Source of the DNA: Ammoniphilus oxalaticus
GTDB lineage: Bacteria; Bacillota; Bacilli; Aneurinibacillales; RAOX-1
DNA length: 64,000 nt
Reading direction: 5' to 3'
Assembly: GCF_003609605.1 (NCBI RefSeq)
Contig: NZ_MCHY01000007.1
Span: 1-64,000 of the forward strand
This document shows positions 8,805-16,651 of the stretch, piece after piece. The notes under the pieces are model-generated. The model did no database searches, had not been told where the DNA came from, and saw only the letters and a list, made by a program, of their open reading frames with translations. A program made the position numbers and the translations under genes. The stretch's first letter is position 1; every line of letters starts with the position of its first letter.

Positions 8805-9911
8805 ATGGGGGATGTGCTAGAACAATTCGGTCATGGCGGTGATTTGGTGACGGCCGCGGAAAAGTCGGGGTTGGATCCGACGCAAATTCTCGATTTTAGC
8901 GCCAACATCAATCCGCAAGGTCCACCGCCGTCTGTGATGGAAGTGATTGAGCTTCGTTCGATCGTTCATTATCCTGATCCGGACCAGCGTAACTTTCGAT
9001 CGGCTTTGGCGGCCCAACTCGGTATCGGAATGGACAAACTGTTGATCGGAAACGGAGCGGCCGAATGTATGGCGTTGGCGATGCTAGCCTTTGCGCCGCA
9101 ACGGGTCGGGGTCGTCTATCCTTGTTTTTCCGAATATACGCAACTAGCCGAACAGTTTGAGGCGACGGAAATTCGCGGCGTGTATGGGCGTGAAGAACTC
9201 GGTTTTCAACCGGACTTGAAGGAGCTAGGACAATTGATTCATTGGGCGGACCTCGTGTTTATCGGGCATCCGAACAACCCGACGGGGACGGTGTACTGTC
9301 TCGCGGAGTTGAAGGCGTTGGCCGAGCAAGCGGCGCAAGACGAGACCTATTTGATCATTGATGAAGCTTTTCTCGATTTTTTGCCCGAGAGTGAGCAGGA
9401 GACGTTGCTGGATCAGTTGGATCGTTATCCGACGACCGTGATCATTCGTTCGCTCACAAAAATGTACGCGATTCCCGGATTGCGCTTAGGTTATGCGGTG
9501 GCCGCTTCGGAACTGATTGTTAGGATGAAAGGAAAACAGGTCACGTGGAGTGTAAACACGCTCGCTTTAGCCGCGGGGAAACATTGTTTGGCGGAGCAGA
9601 CGTATGTGGCGCGAACGAGAAGTTTGGTCGGTGAACAGCGAGAACGATTGAAAACAGAGATCAAACAGCGATTGGGCTGGCAAATTTGGTCGGGGCGGGC
9701 CAACTTTTTGCTCGTTCGGCTGCCTGCCCCCCTAACGGCGCTTGAATTACAAACGTGGTTGCTCGAACGGGGGATTTTGATTCGCAATTGCGCGATGTAT
9801 CCCGGGCTTGGCGCGGGTGATTTTCGGATTGCGGTGTTAGATCAAGATAAAAACGAACGGTTGTTAGCGGCGCTTAGTGATTTTCAGGCGCAAAGGGGGG
9901 AGAAAGAATGA
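8805..9911 (+). CDS. cobD: Threonine-phosphate decarboxylase
   Basis: 368 residues of the class I aminotransferase fold. CobD decarboxylates L-threonine O-3-phosphate to aminopropanol phosphate, the linker of the nucleotide loop. HGGDLVTAAEKSGL and ILDFSANINPQGPP at the N-terminus are characteristic of CobD rather than histidinol-phosphate aminotransferase. PLP-binding signs are HPNNPTGTV, IDEAFLDF and the lysine in SLTKMYAIPGLRLGY. It overlaps cobU by an ATGA junction and sits about 90 bp after cobT. Histidinol-phosphate aminotransferase is the main alternative, unlikely in this context. Confidence 0.93.
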   Translation: MGDVLEQFGHGGDLVTAAEKSGLDPTQILDFSANINPQGPPPSVMEVIELRSIVHYPDPDQRNFRSALAAQLGIGMDKLLIGNGAAECMALAMLAFAPQRVGVVYPCFSEYTQLAEQFEATEIRGVYGREELGFQPDLKELGQLIHWADLVFIGHPNNPTGTVYCLAELKALAEQAAQDETYLIIDEAFLDFLPESEQETLLDQLDRYPTTVIIRSLTKMYAIPGLRLGYAVAASELIVRMKGKQVTWSVNTLALAAGKHCLAEQTYVARTRSLVGEQRERLKTEIKQRLGWQIWSGRANFLLVRLPAPLTALELQTWLLERGILIRNCAMYPGLGAGDFRIAVLDQDKNERLLAALSDFQAQRGEKE

Positions 9912-10432
9912 GCTTAATTTTGGTCACAGGCGGAGTGCGGTCAGGTAAAAGTGAATTTGCGGAAGAGTTGGCGCGTCAACAGGGCGGTCAGGTGCTCTAT
10001 CAGGCGACGGGGCTTGCCTCTGATCAAGAGATGGAAAGTCGGATCGCATTACACCGCGATCGACGTCCCGCGGGCTGGGGATTGCTGGAAAGTCCATTGG
10101 AATTGCCGCTCGCCGCTTATGCGGGTTACGACACCGTACTGATCGACTGTTTGTCCGCGTGGATTAGCAATCATCTCTTTTTCGCGGAGGATGAAAACTA
10201 TGGAGAGGTGGAATCGGCTGTGCTTGACCGCTTGCGGGAGTGGATCGACCGTGTCATCGCGGGAACGCAGACAGTGATAGTGGTATCCTCGGAAGTCGGG
10301 ATGGGCGGGGTGGCGATGTCGCCGTTGGGTCGCTCTTTTCAAGATGTGTTGGGTATCGCTAATCAGATGATCGCGTTGCAAGCGGACGAAGTGCACGCGG
10401 TTTTGTCGGGCATACCATTGAGGTTGAAGTAG
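9908..10432 (+). CDS. cobU: Adenosylcobinamide kinase / adenosylcobinamide-phosphate guanylyltransferase
   Basis: 174 residues, close to the family norm of ~180. It phosphorylates adenosylcobinamide and then adds GMP, activating it for the lower ligand. The P-loop is GGVRSGKSEFAEELA at residues 7-21. The ESPLELP, LIDCLSAW and VVSSEVGMGGVAMSPLGRSF segments are diagnostic of CobU. Its ATG overlaps the cobD stop (ATGA) and it is followed two bases later by cobS, so the genes are translationally coupled. Confidence 0.95.
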   Translation: MSLILVTGGVRSGKSEFAEELARQQGGQVLYQATGLASDQEMESRIALHRDRRPAGWGLLESPLELPLAAYAGYDTVLIDCLSAWISNHLFFAEDENYGEVESAVLDRLREWIDRVIAGTQTVIVVSSEVGMGGVAMSPLGRSFQDVLGIANQMIALQADEVHAVLSGIPLRLK

Positions 10433-10434
10433 CC

Positions 10435-11184
10435 GTGGTCGGTCCCTTTTTGCAGGCGTTGGCCTTTTTAACGCGGTTGCCCGTTCCGCATCGTTCCCTC
10501 TCTGAACGTGATTGGCAACGCAGTCCTGCTTACTATCCGCTTGTCGGTGTCGTGATCGGCTTATTGTTGTGGGCGGCGGGCGCAGGCTTCCTGTTACTAT
10601 TTTCGGATTGGCTGGCGGCTGTGTTGGTACTCGTGTTTTGGGTGTTTCTGACAGGCGGTTTGCATTTGGATGGGTGGATGGATGTCGCTGACGGATTGGG
10701 CAGCCATCGATCACCCGAACAAATGCGCGAAATCATGAAAGATAGTCGGGTCGGAGCGATGGGCGTGTTAGCGGCTGTCCTGTTGTTTCTTGTAAAGTGG
10801 GTCAGTATCCGTGAACTGATTGGTGCTCATGCTCCTGTTTGGTTGCTGTTTTCCCCGTGGATTGCGCGCTTGGTGTTGTTGGCCGCGCTCCGTTTTTGGC
10901 CTTATACGTCTGTGGGTGGATTGGGTGAAGGACTTGTTAAAGGGAATCATCTTGGCAAAGCTTTCGTGGCGCATCTCCTTTTTGTAGGCGTGTTTGTGTC
11001 GTTGTGGGCAAAAAGCGGGGGCTTGCTGGTAGCGCTCGGTTTGGCTGTCGTGGCGGGCATCGGATGGGTTAGCTGGATTTGTCGAAAGTTAGAGGGGATG
11101 ACAGGTGACAGTTATGGAGCAACGGTCGAATGGACGGAAACGGCCGTTCTTTTGCTTATTTTAGCAATGGAGAGATGGATATGA
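10435..11184 (+). CDS. cobS: Adenosylcobinamide-GDP ribazoletransferase (cobalamin synthase)
   Basis: 249 residues, an integral membrane enzyme joining adenosylcobinamide-GDP and alpha-ribazole, the last step of cobalamin assembly. It starts with FLQALAFLTRLPVP and has the GGLHLDGWMDVADGLGSH metal-binding aspartate motif, then MKDSRVGAMGV. Several hydrophobic stretches fit membrane helices. The start is GTG two bases after the cobU stop. Its stop overlaps the cobC ATG as ATGA. Confidence 0.95.
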   Translation: MVGPFLQALAFLTRLPVPHRSLSERDWQRSPAYYPLVGVVIGLLLWAAGAGFLLLFSDWLAAVLVLVFWVFLTGGLHLDGWMDVADGLGSHRSPEQMREIMKDSRVGAMGVLAAVLLFLVKWVSIRELIGAHAPVWLLFSPWIARLVLLAALRFWPYTSVGGLGEGLVKGNHLGKAFVAHLLFVGVFVSLWAKSGGLLVALGLAVVAGIGWVSWICRKLEGMTGDSYGATVEWTETAVLLLILAMERWI

Positions 11185-11774
11185 AATGGATTTGGGTTCG
11201 GCATGGGGAAACAGAGATGAATCGACAAGGGCGCTATTTGGGCCATTTGGACCCGCCTTTGAATGAACATGGACGCCAACAGGCGCGTAATTTGCGCGCG
11301 ATCGTTCAACAATGGCAACCGACAAAAGTATACAGTAGCGATCTGCTGCGTTGCGTTCAAACTGCCGAGATTGTCGGGAGCCCGCTTCGGGTTGAAACTT
11401 CAACGGCTTTGCGGGAACTCAATTTTGGGACATGGGACGGGCGTCGATATGACGAGCTGATGCAAACGGATGGCCCCACGCTGACCGCCTGGATTGATGA
11501 CCCGTTTACGTTGGCTCCACCTGGCGGTGAAACCTTGCTCAAGTTGGGGAAGCGTGTTGACGACTGGGTTGCTGGGATGTTGGCCGCATCGCGTTCGGAT
11601 GATGTTGCGCTCGTTGTCACTCATGGGGGGCCGCTTCGTTGGCTGCTCAGTCATTGGTTGTACGGTGATGCGCGGCGCTTTTGGGAGGCGCCGGGTGTTG
11701 CGCATGGGGGAGGGGTGATCATTCGATGGGATGGCCAACGGTGGGGACAGCCGCAAATGCTGGAGGAGGGTTAA
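11181..11774 (+). CDS. cobC: Histidine phosphatase, alpha-ribazole phosphatase-like
   Basis: 197 residues with the phosphoglycerate mutase/phosphatase signature RHGE at residues 8-11 and a second catalytic histidine in VVTHGGPLRWLL. In this position between cobS and cbiB it most likely removes the phosphate from alpha-ribazole phosphate or adenosylcobalamin phosphate. The ATG at 11181 is chosen because it overlaps the cobS TGA and has GGAGAG upstream. The histidine phosphatase family has many activities, so the specific role rests on gene context. Confidence 0.85.
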   Translation: MKWIWVRHGETEMNRQGRYLGHLDPPLNEHGRQQARNLRAIVQQWQPTKVYSSDLLRCVQTAEIVGSPLRVETSTALRELNFGTWDGRRYDELMQTDGPTLTAWIDDPFTLAPPGGETLLKLGKRVDDWVAGMLAASRSDDVALVVTHGGPLRWLLSHWLYGDARRFWEAPGVAHGGGVIIRWDGQRWGQPQMLEEG

Positions 11775-12739
11775 CATTTGCGCTTGGCGGACTAATTGCC
11801 GCCTTTGTGATCGATTGGTATGTTGGCGATCCGCGCCGCTTGCCGCACCCTGTCGTCGGAATCGGGAAAATGATCGTAGCGGTGGAAAAAGGGTTACGGG
11901 CGTTGGTGACAAGTCCGAGGATGCTGAAATGGGCGGGCGTTGGGTTGGTCGTTGTCATTGTCGGCGGTTCTTACGCGCTCGTGTGGGGCTTGCTGTGGGC
12001 TGCGGCGTATTTTGGACATCAGTTGTTCGCCTGGCTCGTTGCCGTTTGGCTGATCTCCACGACGATGGCGACGAAGGGATTGTCGGATGGGGGAATGGAC
12101 ATTTATCGGAAATTAGCGGCGGGGGATTTAGTGTCTTCCCGCGCGGCGTTGGCGATGGTCGTGGGTCGGGATACCGATCGCTTAGATGAAGCGGAGATCT
12201 CGCGCGGGGCGGTGGAAACGGTCGCGGAAAATATTGTCGACGCGATCATATCACCGTTGTTTTACGCGGCCCTTGGCGGGGCTCCGTTGGCCATGGCTTA
12301 CCGGGCGGTCAACACACTCGATTCGATGGTCGGTTACAAAAATGAGCGCTACGAGCATTTTGGTTGGGCTGCGGCCCGCTTTGATGATCTAGCCAATTAT
12401 GTCCCTGCGCGTTTAACGGGGATGTTGTTGGTGGCCGTTTGTTATGCGTTTGGCTGGAACGGACAGGCTTGTTTGCGCGTGATGCGTCGGGATGCGGGGT
12501 TACATCCAAGTCCAAATAGCGGGATTACCGAAGCGGGCGTGGCGGGGGCGTTGGGAATCGCGCTCGGGGGAACGAATTTTTATCAAGGGATTCCTTCGCA
12601 ACGAGCCAAAATGGGAGATCCCTTGCGCCCGATCAAGGCGGAGGACATCCTAAAGACGGTTCGGATTATGAAGCTTGTGGCGCTTGCGGGGCTCGTGATG
12701 TGTGTGTTGCTCGCTTTGATCGTTCATCTAGTTGTTTGA
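11726..12739 (+). CDS. cbiB: Adenosylcobinamide-phosphate synthase
   Basis: A multi-helix membrane protein that attaches aminopropanol phosphate (the CobD product) to adenosylcobyric acid. Recognisable pieces are DWYVGDPRRLPHPVVGIGK, STTMATKGLSDGGM, GRDTDRLDEAEISRGAVET, ENIVDAIISPLFYA, VNTLDSMVGYKNERYEHFG and HPSPNSGITEAGVAGALG. The start is uncertain: family members begin about 15 residues later, and the only ATG near that point is at 11726, inside the end of cobC with AGGGGTG upstream. The 49-base overlap is longer than elsewhere in this operon. Confidence 0.9.
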   Translation: MGWPTVGTAANAGGGLTFALGGLIAAFVIDWYVGDPRRLPHPVVGIGKMIVAVEKGLRALVTSPRMLKWAGVGLVVVIVGGSYALVWGLLWAAAYFGHQLFAWLVAVWLISTTMATKGLSDGGMDIYRKLAAGDLVSSRAALAMVVGRDTDRLDEAEISRGAVETVAENIVDAIISPLFYAALGGAPLAMAYRAVNTLDSMVGYKNERYEHFGWAAARFDDLANYVPARLTGMLLVAVCYAFGWNGQACLRVMRRDAGLHPSPNSGITEAGVAGALGIALGGTNFYQGIPSQRAKMGDPLRPIKAEDILKTVRIMKLVALAGLVMCVLLALIVHLVV

Positions 12740-12794
12740 TGATTCGGTATGGTAGGGCTCCTAAGGATGTAACGAGAGGAGGAGACTTAAAAAG

Positions 12795-13499
12795 ATGGGA
12801 CAACCTTTTATTAGCGGTAAGCGGGAGCAATTATATCAATCTGCCTCCCTTAGAGAAGTCCGCCTGATGTTAAAAGAGGATCATATTTTAATTGAATGGG
12901 ACCGCGCGATGACAGCGGTTAGCAGTGGGTTGTGGGGCGGTGGCTGGCATGATGGGGTTCGTCGCATCGTCAATTGGCGTGTGCCGCTTGACTTCGCTTG
13001 CGCGGATCCGATCGCCCTGATGGAGCAACAGTTGCGGGCCTGGGGCTATGGGAGCGAGCAAGTCATTGGCCTGCAAACTGCGGCGGATCTACATGCTGCG
13101 TCTGTAATCGAGGAAACGGGCGATTGTTTTAGGTTGCTCTGCTGCACCACGGCGGGAATCGGAAATGCCGCCCGAGCAGGTCGGCCGCGTCAAACGTATT
13201 CCGCCTATTCTTGCGGAACGATCAATACGGCGCTGATGGTCAAGGGACGGTTGACCCCGGCGGCGATGATCAATGCGTTGTTGACCGCAACAGAGGCAAA
13301 AGCGGTCGCTCTGCAGGACCTTGGCATCCGTGATGAAAACGGGGAAATCGCCTCGGGAACAACGACCGACTCCATTGCGCTGGTGGTCAGCCAACAAGGC
13401 TACGAGGAAACGCACCAGTTTGCGGGCACGGCGACTTCGATTGGCCACGCAATCGCTCGCTCCGTTTATCAGTCAGTTGTGGAAGCGATTGGGGAGTAG
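12795..13499 (+). CDS. cbiZ: Adenosylcobinamide amidohydrolase
   Basis: 234 residues of the CbiZ family, which cuts the aminopropanol arm from adenosylcobinamide (and from wrong-ligand corrinoids) to give adenosylcobyric acid. Signs are AVSSGLWGGGW near the N-terminus, CCTTAGIGNAARAG, and TINTALMVKGRLTPAAMINALLTATEAKAVAL, then SGTTTDSIALV. With cbiB and cobD in the same operon it forms a remodelling loop that re-enters the pathway at cobyric acid. RBS GAGGAGGAG is 10 bases before ATG. It is the last gene before the tandem repeats. Confidence 0.93.
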   Translation: MGQPFISGKREQLYQSASLREVRLMLKEDHILIEWDRAMTAVSSGLWGGGWHDGVRRIVNWRVPLDFACADPIALMEQQLRAWGYGSEQVIGLQTAADLHAASVIEETGDCFRLLCCTTAGIGNAARAGRPRQTYSAYSCGTINTALMVKGRLTPAAMINALLTATEAKAVALQDLGIRDENGEIASGTTTDSIALVVSQQGYEETHQFAGTATSIGHAIARSVYQSVVEAIGE

Positions 13500-13540
13500 T
13501 GAGGGTGGAGCGAGCGCGCGATTTTGGGTGAGGGGAGCGC

Positions 13541-14370
13541 GTCACGACGTGCTTTCGCGTTTCACCGCCCGCTCTGGGTCTTCATCGCCGCTATGATGAC
13601 GCGCTTTCGCGTTTCACGGCCTGCTCTGGGTCTTCATCGTCGTTATGATGACGCGCTTTCGCGTTTCACCGCCCGCTCTGGGTCTTCATCGTCGTTATGA
13701 TGACGCGTTTTCGCGTTCCTTCGCCTGCTTCCTGTCTTCATCAGCGCTATGACGACGCGCTTTATCATTTCACCGCCTGCTCTGGGTTTTCATCGTCGTT
13801 ATGATGACGCGTTTTCGCGTTCCTTCGTCTGCTTCCTGTCTTCATCAGCGCTATGACGACGCGCTTTATCGTTTCACCGCCTGCTCTGGGTCTTCATCGC
13901 CGCTATGATGACGCGCTTTCGCGTTTCACGGCCTGCTCTGGGTCTTCATCGTCGCTATGATGACGCGTTTTCGCGTTCCTTCGTCTGCTTCCTGTCTTCA
14001 TCAGCGCGTCACGACGTGCTTTCGCGTTTCACCGCCCGCTCTGGGTCTTCATCGCCGCTATGATGACGCGCTTTCGCGTTTCACGGCCTGCTCTGGGTCT
14101 TCATCGTCGTTATGACGACGTGCCTTGGCGTTCCCTCGCCCACTCTAGGTCTTCATCGTCGTTATGATGACGCGCTTTCGCGTTTCACCGCCCGCTCTGG
14201 GTCTTCATCGTCGTTATGATGACGCGTTTTCGCGTTCCTTCGCCTGCTTCCTGTCTTCATCAGCGCTATGACGACGCGCTTTATCATTTCACCGCCTGCT
14301 CTGGGTCTTCATCGTCGTTATGATGACGTGCCTTGGTGTTCCCTCGCCCACTCTGGGTCTTCATCGTCGT
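13541..14370. repeat. Tandem array of sixteen 52-bp units
   Basis: Sixteen head-to-tail units, most exactly 52 bp (units 1 and 10 are 51 bp), starting at TATGATGACGCG and ending at CTTCATCGTCGT. At least four unit variants alternate. Units 1-2 match units 10-11 and units 3-5 nearly match 13-15, showing block duplication. The common unit has two dyads: ACGCG-CTTT-CGCGT and TCATC...GATGA, so a transcript would fold into a row of hairpins. The period is not a multiple of three and no reading frame persists, so it is not a protein repeat. It fills the gap between the convergent cbiZ and NERD genes. Confidence 0.93.
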
Positions 14371-14437
14371 ATTCTTTTATCGAGCGTCACACCATCTCGG
14401 ACTCAATCGCCTTCGCCCCTTTTGCCCAACATTTAAT

Positions 14438-15346
14438 TTATTCATAGTAGGTCCACTGTCGGACGCCGACTTTCATAAAATTTTGCGACAGAACGCGCCG
14501 AATGGTTCGTTTCGACTCGATCACTTTACACCAATCATGAATGCGGTTCGTTGAAATTTTTTGCTCAGGAAAAAGTAGCTGGAATTCTTTCACGCAGCGT
14601 AGGATGGCGGCATCAATGGGCTCAATGTGTCCACACCGCAGACAAATGGCGTCGTTTCGATCCATCACAACACCGAGTGTCAAGCATTGCGGACAAGAAA
14701 TACCTTTGTTCAGTTGATCAAATTCATAAGTGGGTAGTCGCTGGTAAGGGGATTCTGTCAGATGCAGTTGCGCTAATCGGCTCGCTAGTTGACGATGGCT
14801 ATCGGTGAGTTTCGAAGGTAGACGGTCCAGTCTCCTAAAAAAAGAATTTAGCTGAGTGGGAAGAATAAACGGTTTGTTGCGAGGCGCTTGGTACAGGGTG
14901 AATTCGGGGTTAATGAATACGACAAGAGTTGTGAGCGGAATCCGACAACCTAAATCCTTCAATAAACGTCGCAACAGGGACTCGCTTCGCCCGAGCTGGA
15001 GGAGGGGGTCGGCGAGTTCGGAATGGGGTGTTCTGTACCATTTCTCGTGTTCATAATAAAAATCCCCTGAAAAGTTTTTTACCTCAATTAAATAGAGCGC
15101 ATCGGACAAGAGAATCAAAGAGTCAATTTGGAAGACGGAGTTGTTGTAGGGGAGCAGTAAATCATTTAAAATGAAGCATTCGTTCTGCAGCAGGGCGGCT
15201 CGGGCGTCAAATAGACATTCTCCTTCGTACCCTTTTGCCATGTTTGCGAGGTGTTGCTTGTCCTGTTCGGATAAATTCATGCGGGTGTCGAGCGCTTTCA
15301 GGAGCGATAGTTCGGATGGTTTTGTTCGAGGTTTATACAGCATCAT
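14438..15346 (-). CDS. NERD-domain protein with zinc-ribbon-like segment
   Basis: 302 residues. Residues ~40-160 match the nuclease-related NERD domain: GYEGECLFDARAAL, then FQIDSLILLSDALYLIEVKNFSGD, which carries the D...ExK pattern of this fold. Near the C-terminus CPQCLTLG...CLRCGHIE forms a four-cysteine zinc-ribbon-like module, followed by a helical tail. RBS AAGGAGGAAAG precedes the ATG ATG start. The function of NERD proteins is mostly unproved; DNA processing is an inference from the fold. It stands alone, convergent with cbiZ across the tandem array. Confidence 0.82.
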   Translation of the reverse strand: MMLYKPRTKPSELSLLKALDTRMNLSEQDKQHLANMAKGYEGECLFDARAALLQNECFILNDLLLPYNNSVFQIDSLILLSDALYLIEVKNFSGDFYYEHEKWYRTPHSELADPLLQLGRSESLLRRLLKDLGCRIPLTTLVVFINPEFTLYQAPRNKPFILPTQLNSFFRRLDRLPSKLTDSHRQLASRLAQLHLTESPYQRLPTYEFDQLNKGISCPQCLTLGVVMDRNDAICLRCGHIEPIDAAILRCVKEFQLLFPEQKISTNRIHDWCKVIESKRTIRRVLSQNFMKVGVRQWTYYE

Positions 15347-15457
15347 TGCTTTCCTCCTTATCGTTTAATCATTCGCTATACATAACAGTGTGACGCTTTT
15401 ATTGTAGCGCGTCCCCTGGCCGAAAGGGGATAACCGCTAAAGATTACCCCCTCTTTT

Positions 15458-16357
15458 TTATAACAAATCTCGCAACGCTTGTTCAACCGTCTTATATTGA
15501 AACGAAAATCCGTGTTCTAATGCTTTTTGAGGCGTAACCTTTTGTCCCTTTAAGATTAAATCCGACATCTCTCCGAGCAACCCTTTACAGGCAAAAGAAG
15601 GCAAGGGGAGCCAATGGGGGCGGCGGGTTACTGCCGCAATCGCGCTTCCTAATTCATTCATCGTACATGAGGTAGGCGACGTGAAATTAACAGGTCCAGA
15701 GAGCTGTTCTTCTCTCAAGCAAAAATTTAACAAGTCGATCGCATCTTGCAAATGGATCCAAGAGACCCACTGTTCGCCGTTGCCGATCGGACCGCCTGCA
15801 AATAACCGATATGGCAAAGCCATCCGCGATAATGCGCCGCCGTCGCGACCGAGTACAACACCAAAGCGGGTTTTCACTAATCGAGTTGTTCCCGCAGCCA
15901 ATACTTTTTCGGCCTCAGCTTCCCAAGCAGCCGTTACATTTCCAAGAAAATCATTGTGCTTCATGACCGACGGATCGCGCTCTGTGAATGTCTTCTCTAA
16001 TGAGTGTCCATAAAATCCGATCGCAGAGCCATTGATCAACGTTGGCGTTTGCAATTGACCATTCAAAATCTGCTGAACAATTTGCCGTGTCGTGTTGACG
16101 CGGCTTTCGAGTATGCTCGCTTTTGCTTTCGCCGTCCAGCGTTGGTTGATCGTTTCACCCGCCAAATTGATGACGCCATCGACCTTTAGTTCTTCTTGCA
16201 AGGGCCATGCCTGAACGGCAACCGACTCACTGAGTTCTTGAAAGTCAACCTTTGCGGGTTGTCGCGTAAATAAAACGACCTTGCCCCCGTTTTGGACCCA
16301 CTGTTCGATCCAGGCCGAACCGATAAAGCCTGTCCCGCCAAAAATAGCAATTTTCAT
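15458..16357 (-). CDS. TIGR01777-type epimerase (SDR family)
   Basis: 299 residues, the usual length. The N-terminus MKIAIFGGTGFIGSAW is a Rossmann NAD(P)-binding motif. VINLAGETINQRWTAKAK, LINGSAIGFYGHS and TRFGVVLGRDGGALSRM are typical of the YfhF/SDR39U1 branch of the extended short-chain dehydrogenases. The substrate is not known for this branch. The start ATG has AGGAGGATAA upstream. It faces the penicillin-binding protein gene divergently. Confidence 0.9.
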   Translation of the reverse strand: MKIAIFGGTGFIGSAWIEQWVQNGGKVVLFTRQPAKVDFQELSESVAVQAWPLQEELKVDGVINLAGETINQRWTAKAKASILESRVNTTRQIVQQILNGQLQTPTLINGSAIGFYGHSLEKTFTERDPSVMKHNDFLGNVTAAWEAEAEKVLAAGTTRLVKTRFGVVLGRDGGALSRMALPYRLFAGGPIGNGEQWVSWIHLQDAIDLLNFCLREEQLSGPVNFTSPTSCTMNELGSAIAAVTRRPHWLPLPSFACKGLLGEMSDLILKGQKVTPQKALEHGFSFQYKTVEQALRDLL

Positions 16358-16445
16358 GGACGTTATCCTCCTATTGACTCATCATCCAAATTGTACCACA
16401 TCCTTCTTTCCTTGCGGTAAATAGTCCATATGTCGGACTTGCGCG

Positions 16446-16457
16446 ATATGCTATAAT
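16446..16457 (+). promoter_or_regulatory. Likely extended -10 promoter for the penicillin-binding protein gene
   Basis: A perfect TATAAT at 16452-16457 is preceded by TGC, an extended -10. No clear -35 is seen. It lies about 195 bases before the ATG, leaving a long untranslated leader (16480-16640) in which I see no known riboswitch. Confidence 0.5.
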
Positions 16458-16651
16458 TGAACTATTCTATTAAAAAGTATGATCTAAAAGTTTACATAGT
16501 GGGGACTGTAAGAGTCTATTAGCCGTGATTTGGACTCGTGGAACCTTTTCTTAACTGAGGATAGGTGTGTTGAAAGGGATTGTGATGGCTGAGGCCTTAT
16601 TCCCGTAGCATCTGAAATTTTAATTTTTTATCGTAAATGAGGGAAGCAAAG

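Noticed and set aside
10049-10714. 221-codon minus-strand frame inside cobU and cobS
   Set aside because: Antisense to two overlapping, clearly recognised cobalamin genes; no ribosome binding site.
13321-13596. 91-codon frame running from cbiZ into the tandem repeats
   Set aside because: Out of frame with the well-supported cbiZ and without a ribosome binding site.
15425-15460. GGGG-TAA/TTA-CCCC hairpin with T-run as terminator of the NERD gene
   Set aside because: The T-run follows on the plus strand, while both flanking genes are on the minus strand, so it has the wrong direction.
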